Notes: generated by a model not told the origin, from the letters alone. Shown: positions 47,250 to 58,141, counted from the first letter of the stretch. The stretch is DNA of 64,000 bases from Vibrio neonatus (GCF_024346975.1 NZ_AP024885.1:1178001-1242000), one strand, 5' to 3'. Made by a program: numbers and translations.

Positions 47250-48380
47250 ATGAACCATTCACAGTTGCAAACCCCTTACTTCATGATTGATGAAGCTAAG
47301 TTGATTCAAAACCTTGAAACCGCTAAGAAGCTCAAAGAGCTATCGGGCGTGAAACTGGTTTTAGCGCTTAAATGCTTCTCTACGTGGGGCGTATTCGACA
47401 TTATTAAACCTTACCTAGATGGCACTACCAGTAGCGGTCCCTACGAGGTCAAGCTTGGTCATGAAACCTTTGGCGGTGAAACTCACGCTTACAGCGTAGG
47501 TTACACCGAACAAGACGTGTTAGAGGTGGCTGATATTGCAGACAAACTGATTTTCAATTCGCAAAGTCAGTTAGCGCATTATCGACACTTAGTTGAGGGC
47601 AAAGCCTCGTTAGGACTACGTCTTAATCCGGGCGTGAGCGTAGCAGGACAAGACTTAGCAAACCCAGCACGAAAGTATTCACGTTTAGGCGTACAAGCGG
47701 CGCACATCGACCCACAGGTGTTTGATGCACTAGATGGTGTGATGTTCCATATGAACTGTGAAAACAAAAGCGCAGATTCATTTGTGGCCTTACTGGACTC
47801 AATCTCTGAGCAGTTTGGACAATACCTAGATAAAATGCAGTGGGTTAGCTTAGGTGGCGGCGTGTTCTTCACTTGGCCGGGCTATGAGCTTGAGAAACTG
47901 GCGGCTGCACTGAAAGCTTTTGCCGAAAAGCATGGCGTACAGTTATATCTTGAACCAGGTGAGGCGATTATCACTAAAACAACCGATTTGGTCGTGACAG
48001 TGGTTGATATTGTCGAAAACGAAAAGAAAACCGCTATTGTCGATTCAGCAACTGAAGCGCACCGTTTAGATACCTTAATTTATGATGAGCCTGCTTCAAT
48101 TTTAGAAGCCACTGATGGCGCTTTGCATCACTATGTGATTGGTTCGTGCTCATGCTTAGCGGGCGACCAGTTCTGCGAAACGCAATTTGCTGAGCCGCTA
48201 AAGATTGGTCAGCGTCTACATATCTTAGACAGTGCGGGTTATACCATGGTGAAACTGAACTGGTTTAATGGCATTAAGATGCCATCCATTTATTGCCAGC
48301 GTAGCAGTGGGGAAGTAGTCAAGCTCAATGAGTTTGGTTACGCCGATTTTAAACGTTCACTCTCTCAGTGGTCCGTTTAA
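47250..48380 (+). CDS. nspC: carboxynorspermidine decarboxylase
   Basis: A 376-residue alanine-racemase-fold PLP decarboxylase making norspermidine. The PLP lysine is K41 in [20 protein letters not shown] and [11 protein letters not shown] carry the C-terminal active-site residues. Start chosen at ATG 47250 ([15 protein letters not shown]), which fits Vibrio NspC better than a GTG at 47238. Norspermidine in vibrios feeds siderophore synthesis and biofilm signalling through NspS/MbaA. Confidence 0.94.
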   Translation: MNHSQLQTPYFMIDEAKLIQNLETAKKLKELSGVKLVLALKCFSTWGVFDIIKPYLDGTTSSGPYEVKLGHETFGGETHAYSVGYTEQDVLEVADIADKLIFNSQSQLAHYRHLVEGKASLGLRLNPGVSVAGQDLANPARKYSRLGVQAAHIDPQVFDALDGVMFHMNCENKSADSFVALLDSISEQFGQYLDKMQWVSLGGGVFFTWPGYELEKLAAALKAFAEKHGVQLYLEPGEAIITKTTDLVVTVVDIVENEKKTAIVDSATEAHRLDTLIYDEPASILEATDGALHHYVIGSCSCLAGDQFCETQFAEPLKIGQRLHILDSAGYTMVKLNWFNGIKMPSIYCQRSSGEVVKLNEFGYADFKRSLSQWSV

Positions 48381-48411
48381 AACGCCTGATAACCACATGA
48401 AATTTAAATAA

Positions 48412-48440
48412 AAAAGCTCGCTAAATATAGCGAGCTTTTT
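48412..48440. terminator. terminator after nspC
   Basis: AAAAGCTCGCTA / TAGCGAGCTTTTT stem with a four-base loop, usable in both directions. Confidence 0.85.
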
Positions 48441-48485
48441 GATAGGTACGTATGTCATTTAACGTGAATACGCTAAATGCTTTAC

Positions 48486-49001
48486 CTAAGCGTTAATGAT
48501 CACTTTAGTATCTTCGCTTAGTGATTCCAATTCACGAGTCACATCTTTTAGGCCTAACGCCGCTGGCAGTTTAAGCGCCAGTTGCGCGGTGAATAGGCTT
48601 GCACTAATGCCGCTACCACCACCTGCAATAAACACTCGTTGACAGTCCATATCCAGGATAGTGACGTTTTGTTTATCTAAAATGTGCGTAATTTCGTTAA
48701 CGATACCTGCGCGGTCGTTAGCATTGACGCGCAATGAATAGATTTCGTTTTCGTCGTGCAGTGATGCGTCAGCATCAGCAAATTGGCAAGTAAGATTTTC
48801 TGTTTTTGAAAATGCTTCTTTCACGATTTGTGCATTTTCTTGCGGTAGTTCAATTTTAATCACACCGGCAACATGGTGCTCGATAAAGTTAACTTTGCTG
48901 AGTAACCATTTGCCGTTGTTCTCATGCGTGACTGAAGAAAGGCGCTTGATAGTCGAAGGCGAAGCTGTGCCGATAAAGTTTACGATAAATGTAGTTTGCA
49001 T
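48486..49001 (-). CDS. ACT-domain protein, GcvR-like
   Basis: A 171-residue protein with two ACT domains; the second is clearer (YSLRVNANDRAGIVNEITHIL, then NVTILDMDCQR). The layout resembles GcvR, the glycine-cleavage repressor partner, but it lacks enough similarity to name it so. The ACT fold usually binds an amino acid. Single gene on the minus strand. Confidence 0.75.
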   Translation of the reverse strand: MQTTFIVNFIGTASPSTIKRLSSVTHENNGKWLLSKVNFIEHHVAGVIKIELPQENAQIVKEAFSKTENLTCQFADADASLHDENEIYSLRVNANDRAGIVNEITHILDKQNVTILDMDCQRVFIAGGGSGISASLFTAQLALKLPAALGLKDVTRELESLSEDTKVIINA

Positions 49002-49271
49002 AGAATTTCCCCTACAGTTTTGATAAGCCTATGGAAATCAGAACTAATTTAATTGATGTATCTAGTTTAGAAAACAATATTTATACTTGCATGATATGAA
49101 TCAAATATTTAGCCAGATATCCATTTTATGGTGAGAACTTAGATCTAGATTTTGATTATATTGCTCATAAGTGCTCCAACCACTGACGATTCATGGCAGA
49201 TCTTCTATAAATAGGGTGAGATTTTGCTAAGAACCTTTTATGCTACGCAGGTTAATTTAAGGAAGTGAATA

Positions 49272-50474
49272 ATGATCATAAAACCTCGAATTCGTGGATT
49301 TATCTGTACCACAACACACCCAGTGGGCTGTGAAGCTAACGTAAAAGAACAAATTGCTTATACAAAAGCACAAGGCCCAATTGCTAACGCACCAAAACGT
49401 GTGTTAGTTGTCGGCTCTTCAAGTGGCTATGGCTTATCTTCTCGTATCGCGGCAGCTTTTGGCGGCGGCGCATCGACTATTGGTGTTTTCTTCGAGAAAG
49501 CAGGAACGGAAAAGAAACCTGGCACCGCAGGCTTTTACAATGCAGCGGCGTTTGACAAGCTAGCACATGCAGAAGGCTTATACTCAAAAAGCTTAAATGG
49601 CGATGCTTTCTCTAACGAAGCTAAGCAAAAAACCATCGACCTTATCAAACAAGACCTTGGTCAAATTGATATGGTGGTTTACTCACTGGCATCTCCAGTA
49701 CGTAAAATGCCAGAAACAGGTGAAGTGATTCGTTCTTCACTAAAACCGATTGGTGATACTTACACATCAACGGCAGTAGATACCAATAAAGACCAAATTA
49801 TCGAAGCAAGCATTGAGCCTGCTACTGAGCAAGAGATTGCAGATACAGTAACGGTAATGGGCGGCGAAGATTGGGAATTGTGGATCAATGCTCTTTCTGA
49901 CGCTGGCGTATTGGCTGACGGTTGTAAGACAGTCGCATACAGCTACATTGGTACTGAGCTAACATGGCCAATCTACTGGGACGGCGCATTAGGCCGTGCC
50001 AAAATGGATCTAGACCGTGCATCGACTGCACTCAATGAGAAACTGTCAGCAACAGGCGGCACAGCAAACGTAGCGGTACTTAAATCTGTTGTAACGCAAG
50101 CAAGCTCGGCGATTCCTGTAATGCCGCTGTACATTGCAATGGTATTTAAGAAAATGCGTGAAGAGGGCGTACACGAAGGTTGTATGCAGCAAATCTATCG
50201 CATGTTTAGCCAACGTCTATATAAAGCAGACGGCAGCGCAGCAGAAGTTGATGAAAGCAATCGTCTTCGTCTTGACGACTGGGAATTGCGTGAAGATATT
50301 CAGCAACATTGTCGCGATCTATGGCCTCAAATTACTTCTGAGAACATCAGAGACCTGACTGATTACCAAGAATACAAAGATGAGTTCTTGAGCTTATTTG
50401 GTTTTGGTATCGATGGTGTTGATTACGAAGCGGACGTGGATACGCTTGTTGATTTTGATGTGATTGATATCTAA
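49272..50474 (+). CDS. fabV: enoyl-ACP reductase FabV
   Basis: A 400-residue NADH-dependent enoyl-ACP reductase, the last step of fatty-acid elongation. Cofactor loop: [20 protein letters not shown]. Catalytic Y235 and K244 (the Y-x8-K spacing particular to FabV) are in [22 protein letters not shown] (key residues). FabV was first described in V. cholerae and resists triclosan. Preceded by AAGGAAGTGAATA. Confidence 0.96.
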   Translation: MIIKPRIRGFICTTTHPVGCEANVKEQIAYTKAQGPIANAPKRVLVVGSSSGYGLSSRIAAAFGGGASTIGVFFEKAGTEKKPGTAGFYNAAAFDKLAHAEGLYSKSLNGDAFSNEAKQKTIDLIKQDLGQIDMVVYSLASPVRKMPETGEVIRSSLKPIGDTYTSTAVDTNKDQIIEASIEPATEQEIADTVTVMGGEDWELWINALSDAGVLADGCKTVAYSYIGTELTWPIYWDGALGRAKMDLDRASTALNEKLSATGGTANVAVLKSVVTQASSAIPVMPLYIAMVFKKMREEGVHEGCMQQIYRMFSQRLYKADGSAAEVDESNRLRLDDWELREDIQQHCRDLWPQITSENIRDLTDYQEYKDEFLSLFGFGIDGVDYEADVDTLVDFDVIDI

Positions 50475-50514
50475 TCCGTAGTCATTCTGTTTTGTAAAAC
50501 ATCTATATTGTTAA

Positions 50515-50553
50515 AAGCCTCTATAAACTTTTGTTTATAGAGGCTTTTTTATT
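50515..50553 (+). terminator. terminator after fabV
   Basis: AAAGCCTCTATAAA / TTTATAGAGGCTTT stem with seven T. Confidence 0.9.
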
Positions 50554-50698
50554 GTGTATTTTGCTGTCGGATAACCAAGCAATCTGACTATGATTGCGAT
50601 AAATTACAGACAAAAAAATGAAGGCGCTATGGCCTTCATCTTGAATCAATATATTAGGGTGCGTTGCTTGCTAACTTTCAGTGTGAGCAAAAAGTAAC

Positions 50699-50962
50699 TT
50701 AAGCGTATAGCCCTAGGTTTTCTTTAGCGTAAGCTTCAAATTCTGTGCAGCCACCAATGTGATCTTGGTCGATGAAGATTTGAGGAACAGTTTCAACAGG
50801 CTTACCTACTGTTTTCTCAAGATCGGCTTTAGAAATGCCTTCTGCATGAATATCAACGTAACGGTAATTAAAATCCGTACGGTTTTCCTTTAGTTCTTCT
50901 GCGATCTCTTTTGCACGAACACAGTATGGGCAAGCAGGACGACCAAAAATAACTACAAACAT
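50699..50962 (-). CDS. grxA: glutaredoxin 1
   Basis: An 87-residue glutaredoxin with the active site C11-P-Y-C14 (FGRPACPYCVRAKEIA), the cis-Pro region VETVPQIFID and the glutathione site IGGCTEFEAY. Reduces disulfides, including ribonucleotide reductase. AAGGAGAG is a strong ribosome-binding site. Confidence 0.95.
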   Translation of the reverse strand: MFVVIFGRPACPYCVRAKEIAEELKENRTDFNYRYVDIHAEGISKADLEKTVGKPVETVPQIFIDQDHIGGCTEFEAYAKENLGLYA

Positions 50963-51223
50963 AAAACTCTCCTTTTCAATATTAGAACTATGCCTTAAGC
51001 GTTTAACGAAATAAAGAAGAAATTACCTACTAGAGCGATAGGCAAAATCTATCAAATAATCTTGTCATTATAATTGGTAAAAAGAGAAGTTAAACGAAAC
51101 GCAAATTTAAAAATATTGTAAACTAAATGTAGCGATTTAAATCTTTGATTTCACATGGGATAAGCAGTGGCAAGGCAGCCGTCTGTGAATGCTCGAGATT
51201 TAGAATTTTAAAAGGATGTTTGT

Positions 51224-52423
51224 ATGTTTCAGTTTATGACGACGTCACGGATCGTATTTGGGGAGGGGACTCTTCAATCATCACTTTCCACCCTTAATCA
51301 GTTTGGCTATAGCGTTCTATTGGTGACAGGAAAAGATCTTACTCGCTCAGCCATGATTACCCAGTATTTAAAAAGCCAACTGATGCGTTACCATCACTTT
51401 TCTGTTAGCAATGAACCTAATATCGCAATGGTGGAAGAGGCAGCCGTGGTGGCTCGTCGCTTTAAGCCCGATATGGTGGTGGCAATGGGCGGAGGTAGCG
51501 TGATTGATATGGGCAAGGCGCTGGCGGCAATGACCACTAACGGAGGCGATCTTTACGATTATGTAGAAGTGGTTGGGCGAAATGTACCAATCAAGTTTGC
51601 TCCGCTGCCTATGATAGCTATTCCAACGACAGCAGGTTCGGGCGCTGAAGTGACAAAACATGCGGTGCTTAAATCTGGGCAAGATAAGGTCAAAGTCAGC
51701 CTAAGATCGCCGGAGTTACTGCCAGATGTCGCCATTGTTGATCCTACGCTTACCTATGGCACCGACCTTGCCACTTCTGGTCGTGGGGCTATGGACGCGT
51801 TTACGCACTTGATGGAAGCTTACGTGTGCGGGGAGCCCAATCCTCTTACGGATATGATTTGCGAAGAAGGATTACGCAGACTTTCGCGCTCTATTCTGGC
51901 TGCCTGTCGACAAGACAATCCGCGTGCACGGGCAGATTTGTCTTTTGCTGCAATGCTTGGCGGTATGGCAAGCACCAATGCTAAGCTCGGCGCGGCGCAT
52001 GGTTTAGCTTCGGCATTAGGTGGGAAAATTAACGCGCCGCACAGCGTTATCACCGCAAGACTAGCGCCGTTTGTGATGCATGAAAATATGCGCGTAGCAA
52101 AGCAAAGCGGTCGTAATGATGTGTTGGCTCGCTACCGTAAGGTTGCGCAGTTGGTTACAGGAGATGAAGAAGCGCATCGAGATGATGGCGTTGCTTGGGT
52201 CAACAATATGCTTAAACAGTTGGAAGTGCCTACATTATCTTATTTTGGTGATTGCGATGCGTCATTTAATGACATCGCTTGTGACGCGCTAAAGTCAGTG
52301 GCGATTAAAGGTAATCCATTACCGCTGACTCAAGATAGGCTGGTGGAAGTATTGAGCTCGGTATACATGCAGAGTCATTCGCAAAAATATCGTCAGCAAG
52401 ATGATCTATCTGAAATGATTTAA
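51224..52423 (+). CDS. iron-containing alcohol dehydrogenase
   Basis: A 399-residue group III dehydrogenase: NAD-binding MGGGSVIDMGKA, signature GSGAEVTKHAVL, and metal-site residues in DAFTHLMEAY, AAHGLASALGG and APHS. It is followed by a terminator shared with hexR. The substrate is not known. Confidence 0.9.
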   Translation: MFQFMTTSRIVFGEGTLQSSLSTLNQFGYSVLLVTGKDLTRSAMITQYLKSQLMRYHHFSVSNEPNIAMVEEAAVVARRFKPDMVVAMGGGSVIDMGKALAAMTTNGGDLYDYVEVVGRNVPIKFAPLPMIAIPTTAGSGAEVTKHAVLKSGQDKVKVSLRSPELLPDVAIVDPTLTYGTDLATSGRGAMDAFTHLMEAYVCGEPNPLTDMICEEGLRRLSRSILAACRQDNPRARADLSFAAMLGGMASTNAKLGAAHGLASALGGKINAPHSVITARLAPFVMHENMRVAKQSGRNDVLARYRKVAQLVTGDEEAHRDDGVAWVNNMLKQLEVPTLSYFGDCDASFNDIACDALKSVAIKGNPLPLTQDRLVEVLSSVYMQSHSQKYRQQDDLSEMI

Positions 52424-52463
52424 TCGCTGCACTTTACCTTGATGCATTTTAGCTAGATACAAA

Positions 52464-52525
52464 AAATGCGCCATTTCGAATGCTTATTGAGCCAGTACAG
52501 CTTAAGTACTTGAAATGGCGCATTT
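52464..52525. terminator. long inverted repeat between convergent adh and hexR
   Basis: 14-base perfect arms AAATGCGCCATTTC / GAAATGGCGCATTT with a 34-base centre between the two stops, with A/T-rich flanks on each side. Confidence 0.6.
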
Positions 52526-52554
52526 ATTTATTTTTAACGAGAACAGGTTAAACG

Positions 52555-53406
52555 TTAAATCTCGCCTTTATCAAAACGTGACTCACGCAAGGTCTCTTTT
52601 ACGCGTTTTAAGTTGTCTCTAAAGCCACTACCACGGCGTAAGGTAAATCCTGTTGCTAACACATCAATGATGGTCATTTGCACCACACGGCTCGCCATTG
52701 GCATATACACGTCGGTATCCTCTGATACATCAAGGGTGATGGTAAGCGATACCGCTTTATCTAGAGGGGAGTTCTTAGCCGTAATTGCGATGACCGTTGC
52801 GCCGTTGTCACGAGCAAGATGAGCAATTTCAATCAGGCTTTTAGTACGTCCTGTGTGAGAAATTAACACGACTACATCGTTATCGGTGCTATTGATACAG
52901 CTCATGCGTTGCATGACCGGATCATCAAAGCGCGTAATCGGAATATTAAAGCGAATAAACTTATTTTGCGCGTCTTTAGCGACTGCAGAAGAGGCACCTT
53001 GCCCAAAAAATGAGATGCGTTTAGCTTGAGTCAGTAAGTCGACAGCACGGTTAATTTGTTGTGCGTCTAAGCTACTTTTTGCTACATCTAAGCAAGCCAT
53101 GGTCGATTCAAATATTTTATGAGTGTACGCATCCGGCCCGTCAGTTTCTTCAACATTACGGCTTACGTAGGGCGTACCATTGGCTAGGCTTTGCGCTAAG
53201 TGCAATTTGAAATCGGGAAATCCCTTAGTATCTAAGCGACGGCAAAAACGATTTACGGTTGGCTCACTGACATCGGCAAGTTTCGCAAGTGTTGCAATAC
53301 TTGAGTGAATAGCTGTCTGCGGATTCGCCATGATAACTTCAGCAACCTTCCTTTCGGACTTGCTAAAGTTGTCTAAATTTTTTTGTACTTTTTCTAAAGT
53401 ATTCAT
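52555..53406 (-). CDS. hexR: RpiR-family transcriptional regulator HexR
   Basis: A 283-residue regulator with an N-terminal RpiR HTH (IATLAKLADVSEPTVNRFCRRL) and a C-terminal SIS sugar-phosphate domain (ISFFGQGASSAVAKDAQNKF, VVVLISHTGRTKSLIEIA). HexR senses 2-keto-3-deoxy-6-phosphogluconate and controls central carbon genes. The sequence closely fits HexR rather than other RpiR members. Confidence 0.9.
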   Translation of the reverse strand: MNTLEKVQKNLDNFSKSERKVAEVIMANPQTAIHSSIATLAKLADVSEPTVNRFCRRLDTKGFPDFKLHLAQSLANGTPYVSRNVEETDGPDAYTHKIFESTMACLDVAKSSLDAQQINRAVDLLTQAKRISFFGQGASSAVAKDAQNKFIRFNIPITRFDDPVMQRMSCINSTDNDVVVLISHTGRTKSLIEIAHLARDNGATVIAITAKNSPLDKAVSLTITLDVSEDTDVYMPMASRVVQMTIIDVLATGFTLRRGSGFRDNLKRVKETLRESRFDKGEI

Positions 53407-53638
53407 GAAGTTGGCTTATCGGATAATTTGAATACGTGACTCAATAGTGAGACTGACGAGCGTGAAAACGAATAAAATCAGTATATACCGTTCTGTAGTC
53501 GTGTTGTAACAAAACAGAAACTTAATGACAAGTAATGCGTAATAATATGACAGGCTTCAAAGTTGAAGCAGTCAGTTAGCCTCTTTTAGGTACTAGATCG
53601 CATCAATTTAGCCAAAATGGCATACATGAGAAAATAAA

Positions 53639-55288
53639 TTACAGTCCTGACTCAATAGCATCGACAATGGTGTTGATCTGTTTAGTGAGCGATGGAGCCG
53701 CTTTTGCTATTTCACGTTGTTCGTTGAGAATATTATGCAGTATCTCTTTGGTAGTAAGAGGGTTTGCTAACACAACTCGGAAAACAATGGTCGTCATCTT
53801 GTCCCACTTCTTAGGCGTAAGGGTAGTACGAGATACAAACGATAATCCGTTTTCACGTTGATGTTTTTGAATGAACTGGGTTAATCCATTGATCAATTCG
53901 TTGAGCTTGTGTTTTTTCTTACCTGTAGCCTTGTGTAGCGCCGCTTTAACGTGTGGTGGTATGTAGCGATAGGTGAGTAGACAGAGTTCAGGCTCAGTAA
54001 CGAGCTCAAAATCGGACTGCTGGCTTATTAAATCCGCAAAGTAGCGAGCTTTATCTAGGCTAGCATTGATTAATAACTCATAACCTGGTCTGCTGATAAT
54101 ATGCATGCTTGAGTAAAGTAGCATTGCCATACCAGAGCGAGATCCCTCTAGGGCATGACTACCGAGATCTTTTGAACCCTTACGCAGAATATAAGCCGCA
54201 TGGTGTTCAATGCTGGCCATTGAGTGCGGGTCTTTAAATAGAACCATTCCCGCGCCCATAGGGATATACAGTTGTTTATGCGCATCAATAGTGACTGAGT
54301 CAGCCAGTTCAATACCCGCAAGTAAATCTCTGTGCTTATTGGACATCAGCGTTGCGCCGCCCCAAGCCGCATCGACGTGGAAGTGGCATTGGTGCTTTTG
54401 ACAAATCGCGGCAATCTCGGCCAGCGGGTCGATATTACCGGTTTCGGTGGTGCCTGCGATGCCCACTACTGCGATAGTCTTGATTTTATTTTCTTCAAGT
54501 TCGCCAAGCTTAGCCTCTAAATCGGCTAAACAGACTTTATTGTGATCATCGGTCTTAACCGGAACTAAACTTTCACGACCAATACCCAATACATCAGCGG
54601 CTTTTTTCAATGAATAATGCCCACGTTCGGACACCACAATTGCGACGCCTTCGTAGTCGTAATGTTTCAGCGCTTTAAAGATGCCTTGCTGTTCGATACC
54701 ACGGAATTCACCATCGGCAGGAAAGGCGTTATTACGTGCCACCCATAAAGCGGTGATGTTGGCGATAGTACCGCCAGAACAAAACGCACCTAATGAGTGC
54801 TGTGCACTGTGCATCCATCGGCTGTAAAAGGCGTCATCTTGCGCATAGATAAGGTTGTGCAGCATCCCCAACACTTGACGCTCTAGTGGCGTAAAGGCCT
54901 TAGAGGTTTCAATTTTCACTAAGTTTTGATTGAGCGCTATCATGATTTTGGATAACGGCATCAAATAATAGGGAAGTGCAGACGTCATGTGGCCGATAAA
55001 GCTTGGCGATGAGGTATGAACAGAGTGCGAGACTAAGGTATCAAGCAGGTGCTGGGTATGATCAGAAACAAAAGTGGGTGTTTCTGGCAAAATGGATTGT
55101 CGAAAATCTTTTTCGATTTCACGAAGAGGTTTTTCTTCCGCAACAATATGTTCTTTTAGGAATTGATTCAGGTTTCCAGACAGGCTCTCTTCAATTTGCG
55201 TGAGCGTCGATTCTGGGCCCTCAGGAACAGTAAATATTCTGAGTAAGCTTTCGAAATTAACTTGTGCTGTTTTGTCCTGTGAAACCAT
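53639..55288 (-). CDS. panP: pyridoxal-dependent aspartate 1-decarboxylase PanP
   Basis: A group II PLP decarboxylase of 549 residues, known in Vibrio to make beta-alanine for coenzyme A in place of PanD; often mis-annotated as glutamate decarboxylase. CSGGTIANITAL, HVDAAWGGA, and PLP lysine at about residue 338 in VTIDAHKQLYIPMG. The ATG at 55288 (MVSQDKTAQVNFESLLRIF) is chosen over a TTG twelve codons earlier. Confidence 0.92.
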   Translation of the reverse strand: MVSQDKTAQVNFESLLRIFTVPEGPESTLTQIEESLSGNLNQFLKEHIVAEEKPLREIEKDFRQSILPETPTFVSDHTQHLLDTLVSHSVHTSSPSFIGHMTSALPYYLMPLSKIMIALNQNLVKIETSKAFTPLERQVLGMLHNLIYAQDDAFYSRWMHSAQHSLGAFCSGGTIANITALWVARNNAFPADGEFRGIEQQGIFKALKHYDYEGVAIVVSERGHYSLKKAADVLGIGRESLVPVKTDDHNKVCLADLEAKLGELEENKIKTIAVVGIAGTTETGNIDPLAEIAAICQKHQCHFHVDAAWGGATLMSNKHRDLLAGIELADSVTIDAHKQLYIPMGAGMVLFKDPHSMASIEHHAAYILRKGSKDLGSHALEGSRSGMAMLLYSSMHIISRPGYELLINASLDKARYFADLISQQSDFELVTEPELCLLTYRYIPPHVKAALHKATGKKKHKLNELINGLTQFIQKHQRENGLSFVSRTTLTPKKWDKMTTIVFRVVLANPLTTKEILHNILNEQREIAKAAPSLTKQINTIVDAIESGL

Positions 55289-55394
55289 ATAACATGAATT
55301 TGTATTGCGGAAATTGCGAGACAATGTAATAAATTAATCACTTAAAGTCTCGCATTATTTTTCATGTATTGATTTTATGGTTAAGAGTAAAGCA

Positions 55395-55910
55395 TCAATG
55401 TGAGTTGCAATTCATAGCAACTACGTCCTCAATTGAATGGTTATAGCGATTTAACGCATGCTCGATTTTATTGGGGTGGCTGAGTAAATCAGCCAGTGCC
55501 GAGCGAAATTCATAATTTTGTGGGTGAGATTGTGCTTGTCGATATTGGAAACTTTGTTTGGCTAATTGGCCTAATTTATCATCACGATTAGACAGTGCTT
55601 TAATGTCGCTTTGAGTCAGTTGCAGCCAAGATTCGACGTCTGCTTCTGTGGAAACTTTATTCGGCTCAGACTTTAAAAAGGTGTGTACGGCTTCGCGATT
55701 GAGCTCAAAGTGTTTTTTACGACCGTCGACAAACCATTCACTGACTTCTTTGAGTTGTGGTTTGTCATTGCTGGTGATCGTGGCAAGGTCTTGATACCAA
55801 TTAATTGAAGCATCAATATAAGTATCGTATTTTTTGATTTGGCATTCCGTGTTTGCGGCAAAGGCAAAAGCAGGCATAGCTGACAATAGTAAAACCAGCA
55901 TTTTGTTCAT
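55395..55910 (-). CDS. exported protein of unknown function
   Basis: 171 residues with a signal peptide (about 1-19, AFAFAANTEC); a helical mature part with two Cys near the ends (in TECQIKKY and MNCNSH) that could pair in the periplasm. I do not recognise the family. It lies 107 bases past panP start on the same strand. Confidence 0.7.
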   Translation of the reverse strand: MNKMLVLLLSAMPAFAFAANTECQIKKYDTYIDASINWYQDLATITSNDKPQLKEVSEWFVDGRKKHFELNREAVHTFLKSEPNKVSTEADVESWLQLTQSDIKALSNRDDKLGQLAKQSFQYRQAQSHPQNYEFRSALADLLSHPNKIEHALNRYNHSIEDVVAMNCNSH

Positions 55911-56022
55911 CGAATAATTCCCTGAGTTGATAGACTCTACGACAGTAGTAAAAGTAATCTAACAAACCTTCTATCAATTACCTAAGCGTTCGATGACCGA
56001 ATGTGAGCAAACCCGCCAAATA

Positions 56023-56928
56023 TTACATTCCTAATCCGGCAAAGGTTAAGATCAGAACAGGGACCAACAAACTTAAAATAAAACCACTGACAATCGCCAC
56101 AGGAACGCAACGTATGCCACCGGTTTGCTGAATGATGGGTAATGTAAAGTCCATCGCAGTTGCGCCTGCGTAGCCAATAGCAGTGCAAGGGCGGCTTTTT
56201 ATTAATAGTGGGATAAAAATAAGCGCCATCAGCTCACGAAGTAACTCAACAATTAATGAGGCACTGCCGTATAAAGGGCCGTAGCTCTCAGTGATTAAAA
56301 TGCCACTTAATGAATACCAGCCAAAGCCAGACGCCATGGCTAGCCCTTGGCTTATCGGCAAGCCAAGTATTAGAGCAGACACAATGCCGCCGAACCAAGA
56401 TGTGAGTATTACGACTCCTGCGATGATTAAGCCATGTTTGTTGATGATGATTTCACGAAGTGTCAGACCGCTATTTCGAAGCTGTATGCCGATTAAAAAT
56501 AGCAAGCCAAATAAGGTCCATTCACTCGCAGCATGTACCCAGTTCCAATATCCAGGTAGTAGCAAACCAATTCCAACGCCAAGAGCGACCACAAACACCA
56601 GTTGTAGCGATTCTGAGGCCATTTCCAATAGCGGTAGTTTGTTTTTTTTGCCTTGTACCTGCAAAGGAAATTTAATATCGACCAAGGGTAAAGCCAGAAC
56701 GTTAAATATACCCATGCTAATAAAAAAGCAGCTCGCCACTATGATGATCTGTTTTATGTTGCCGCCAAGGTTTTCCATTCCGGCAATGCTTAACCCCATT
56801 AGAAATAGGATAAACAGTACCGTGTATGAACAGATCTTGTTGATCTTACCTAAGATATGCGGTGTTTTAATTGAGATGAAATAACCCACAATCAATGGGA
56901 TAAAAATGAACAATAACCCTAGCAACAT
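56023..56928 (-). CDS. lysO: lysine exporter LysO family protein (YbjE)
   Basis: A 301-residue membrane protein of about eight to nine helices, with the LysO (DUF340) signature GFGWYSLSGILITESYGPLYGS and the charged helix VELLRELMALIFIPLL. Exports lysine and its toxic analogues in E. coli. Confidence 0.88.
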   Translation of the reverse strand: MLLGLLFIFIPLIVGYFISIKTPHILGKINKICSYTVLFILFLMGLSIAGMENLGGNIKQIIIVASCFFISMGIFNVLALPLVDIKFPLQVQGKKNKLPLLEMASESLQLVFVVALGVGIGLLLPGYWNWVHAASEWTLFGLLFLIGIQLRNSGLTLREIIINKHGLIIAGVVILTSWFGGIVSALILGLPISQGLAMASGFGWYSLSGILITESYGPLYGSASLIVELLRELMALIFIPLLIKSRPCTAIGYAGATAMDFTLPIIQQTGGIRCVPVAIVSGFILSLLVPVLILTFAGLGM

Positions 56929-57421
56929 GTTTGTTTAGATACTTTCCGGTGGTTGTTTAAGGATGAATACACTGCATAATATGCAATCATATTTAGAAGA
57001 TTCATCAGCTTACACTAATCCTATTCAGCTGAAAATTATTAGAATCATTTTGCGTACTTTAGTTGGCTAATTTACGCTCAAATCCCATTTTCTTCTCGAT
57101 ACAAATCGCAATCTCTCATACTTTTTGTAATTTCAATACTACTAGGCGTACATAGACAACAGAACGCTTGACTGTAAAGCTTATTGAGTAGTGGGAGGAG
57201 TGATAACTATCGTATTCAATAACTGGTCATTCTAGCTTGGTTAAAATACTCGCTAACGGCGTTGCAATTTTTGATTGTAGAACAACTACTTATCGAAAAA
57301 TTCCGCCTTGCTTTTTGAGTGTTTTTCCTGTGCTATTTCTGATTACTTATTGAGTGTGATTGGTATGAGGTCGATAGACTCTGAAATAAGACAGATAATG
57401 ATGCAAGTGGAGACCATAATT
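56929..57421. other. 493-bp leader and promoter region of tfoX
   Basis: No gene. GGAG lies 10 bases before the ATG 57422. V. cholerae tfoX has a long leader opened by a small RNA, TfoR; I could not identify that pairing site here. No c-di-GMP riboswitch is seen. Confidence 0.4.
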
Positions 57422-58042
57422 ATGGCTAAAAATGGAATTGCAGCTGTGATTGAGAAAATTCAACATTTTAATGGATTAAACTCTCGTTCGATGTTTGGCG
57501 GTACGGGTTATTTTATTGATGATGCGATGTTTTTATTGGTGCATAACGAAAAGGCGTATCTGCGCGGCGGGCCTGATTTAACCGATAAATTGATCACTTT
57601 AGGCTGTAAACAGTTCAAATTTCAAAAGCGAATTGGCAGCGCAAGAGTCCAGTATTACAACATTATGGATCTTTATTTCTCTGATCCCATTCAAACACAT
57701 TCTCTATTTATAAAATCCATAGAAAATGCCAAAACCGACAAAGATAAATGCCAGCATTGTCATGAACGCATCCGTGATTTACCCAATTTACAACTCAGTA
57801 CCGAAAGGATGCTAGCCAGAATAGACATTCAAGACGTAAGCCGATTGAAGACCATAGGTTCAAGTGAGTCATTTCGCCGTTTGCAATCCATCTATGGTTT
57901 AGATCTTAATATTAATTTGCTGTGGAAATTAGAAGGTGCCATTCAAGGCGTCCACTTTTCTTTATTAGGCAATGCAATCAAAAATGATTTGCTAGGAAAG
58001 ATCTCAGGCAATCAAGTGGGTAGGGTATCAAATTTAAATTGA
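57422..58042 (+). CDS. tfoX: TfoX-family competence regulator
   Basis: A 206-residue protein with an N-terminal TfoX domain (GLNSRSMFGGTGYFIDDAMFLLV, key residues SRSMFGG) and a C-terminal TfoX domain (LPNLQLSTERMLARIDI, LLWKLEGAIQGVHFS). In V. cholerae TfoX turns on natural competence and type VI secretion on chitin. The gene order panP / lysO / tfoX is that of the V. cholerae tfoX locus, favouring TfoX over TfoY. Start at 57422; a longer frame to 57308 has no family support. Confidence 0.87.
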   Translation: MAKNGIAAVIEKIQHFNGLNSRSMFGGTGYFIDDAMFLLVHNEKAYLRGGPDLTDKLITLGCKQFKFQKRIGSARVQYYNIMDLYFSDPIQTHSLFIKSIENAKTDKDKCQHCHERIRDLPNLQLSTERMLARIDIQDVSRLKTIGSSESFRRLQSIYGLDLNINLLWKLEGAIQGVHFSLLGNAIKNDLLGKISGNQVGRVSNLN

Positions 58043-58074
58043 GTGAGTAGAGCCGTTGGATGAATAGCATAAAA

Positions 58075-58101
58075 GAAGCCGTCAGTATTAGTGACGGCTT
58101 C
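58075..58101. terminator. terminator after tfoX
   Basis: GAAGCCGTCA / TGACGGCTTC stem, seven-base loop; weak T tail. Confidence 0.65.
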
Positions 58102-58141
58102 ATGCTGTATGGCATGACTACAGAGAGTGCTTATCGGTGCG

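Noticed and set aside
56929..57421. c-di-GMP riboswitch before the tfoX-family gene, as at V. cholerae tfoY
   Set aside because: The class I core (GGGCAAACC-type segment and its receptor) is absent, and gene order points to tfoX.
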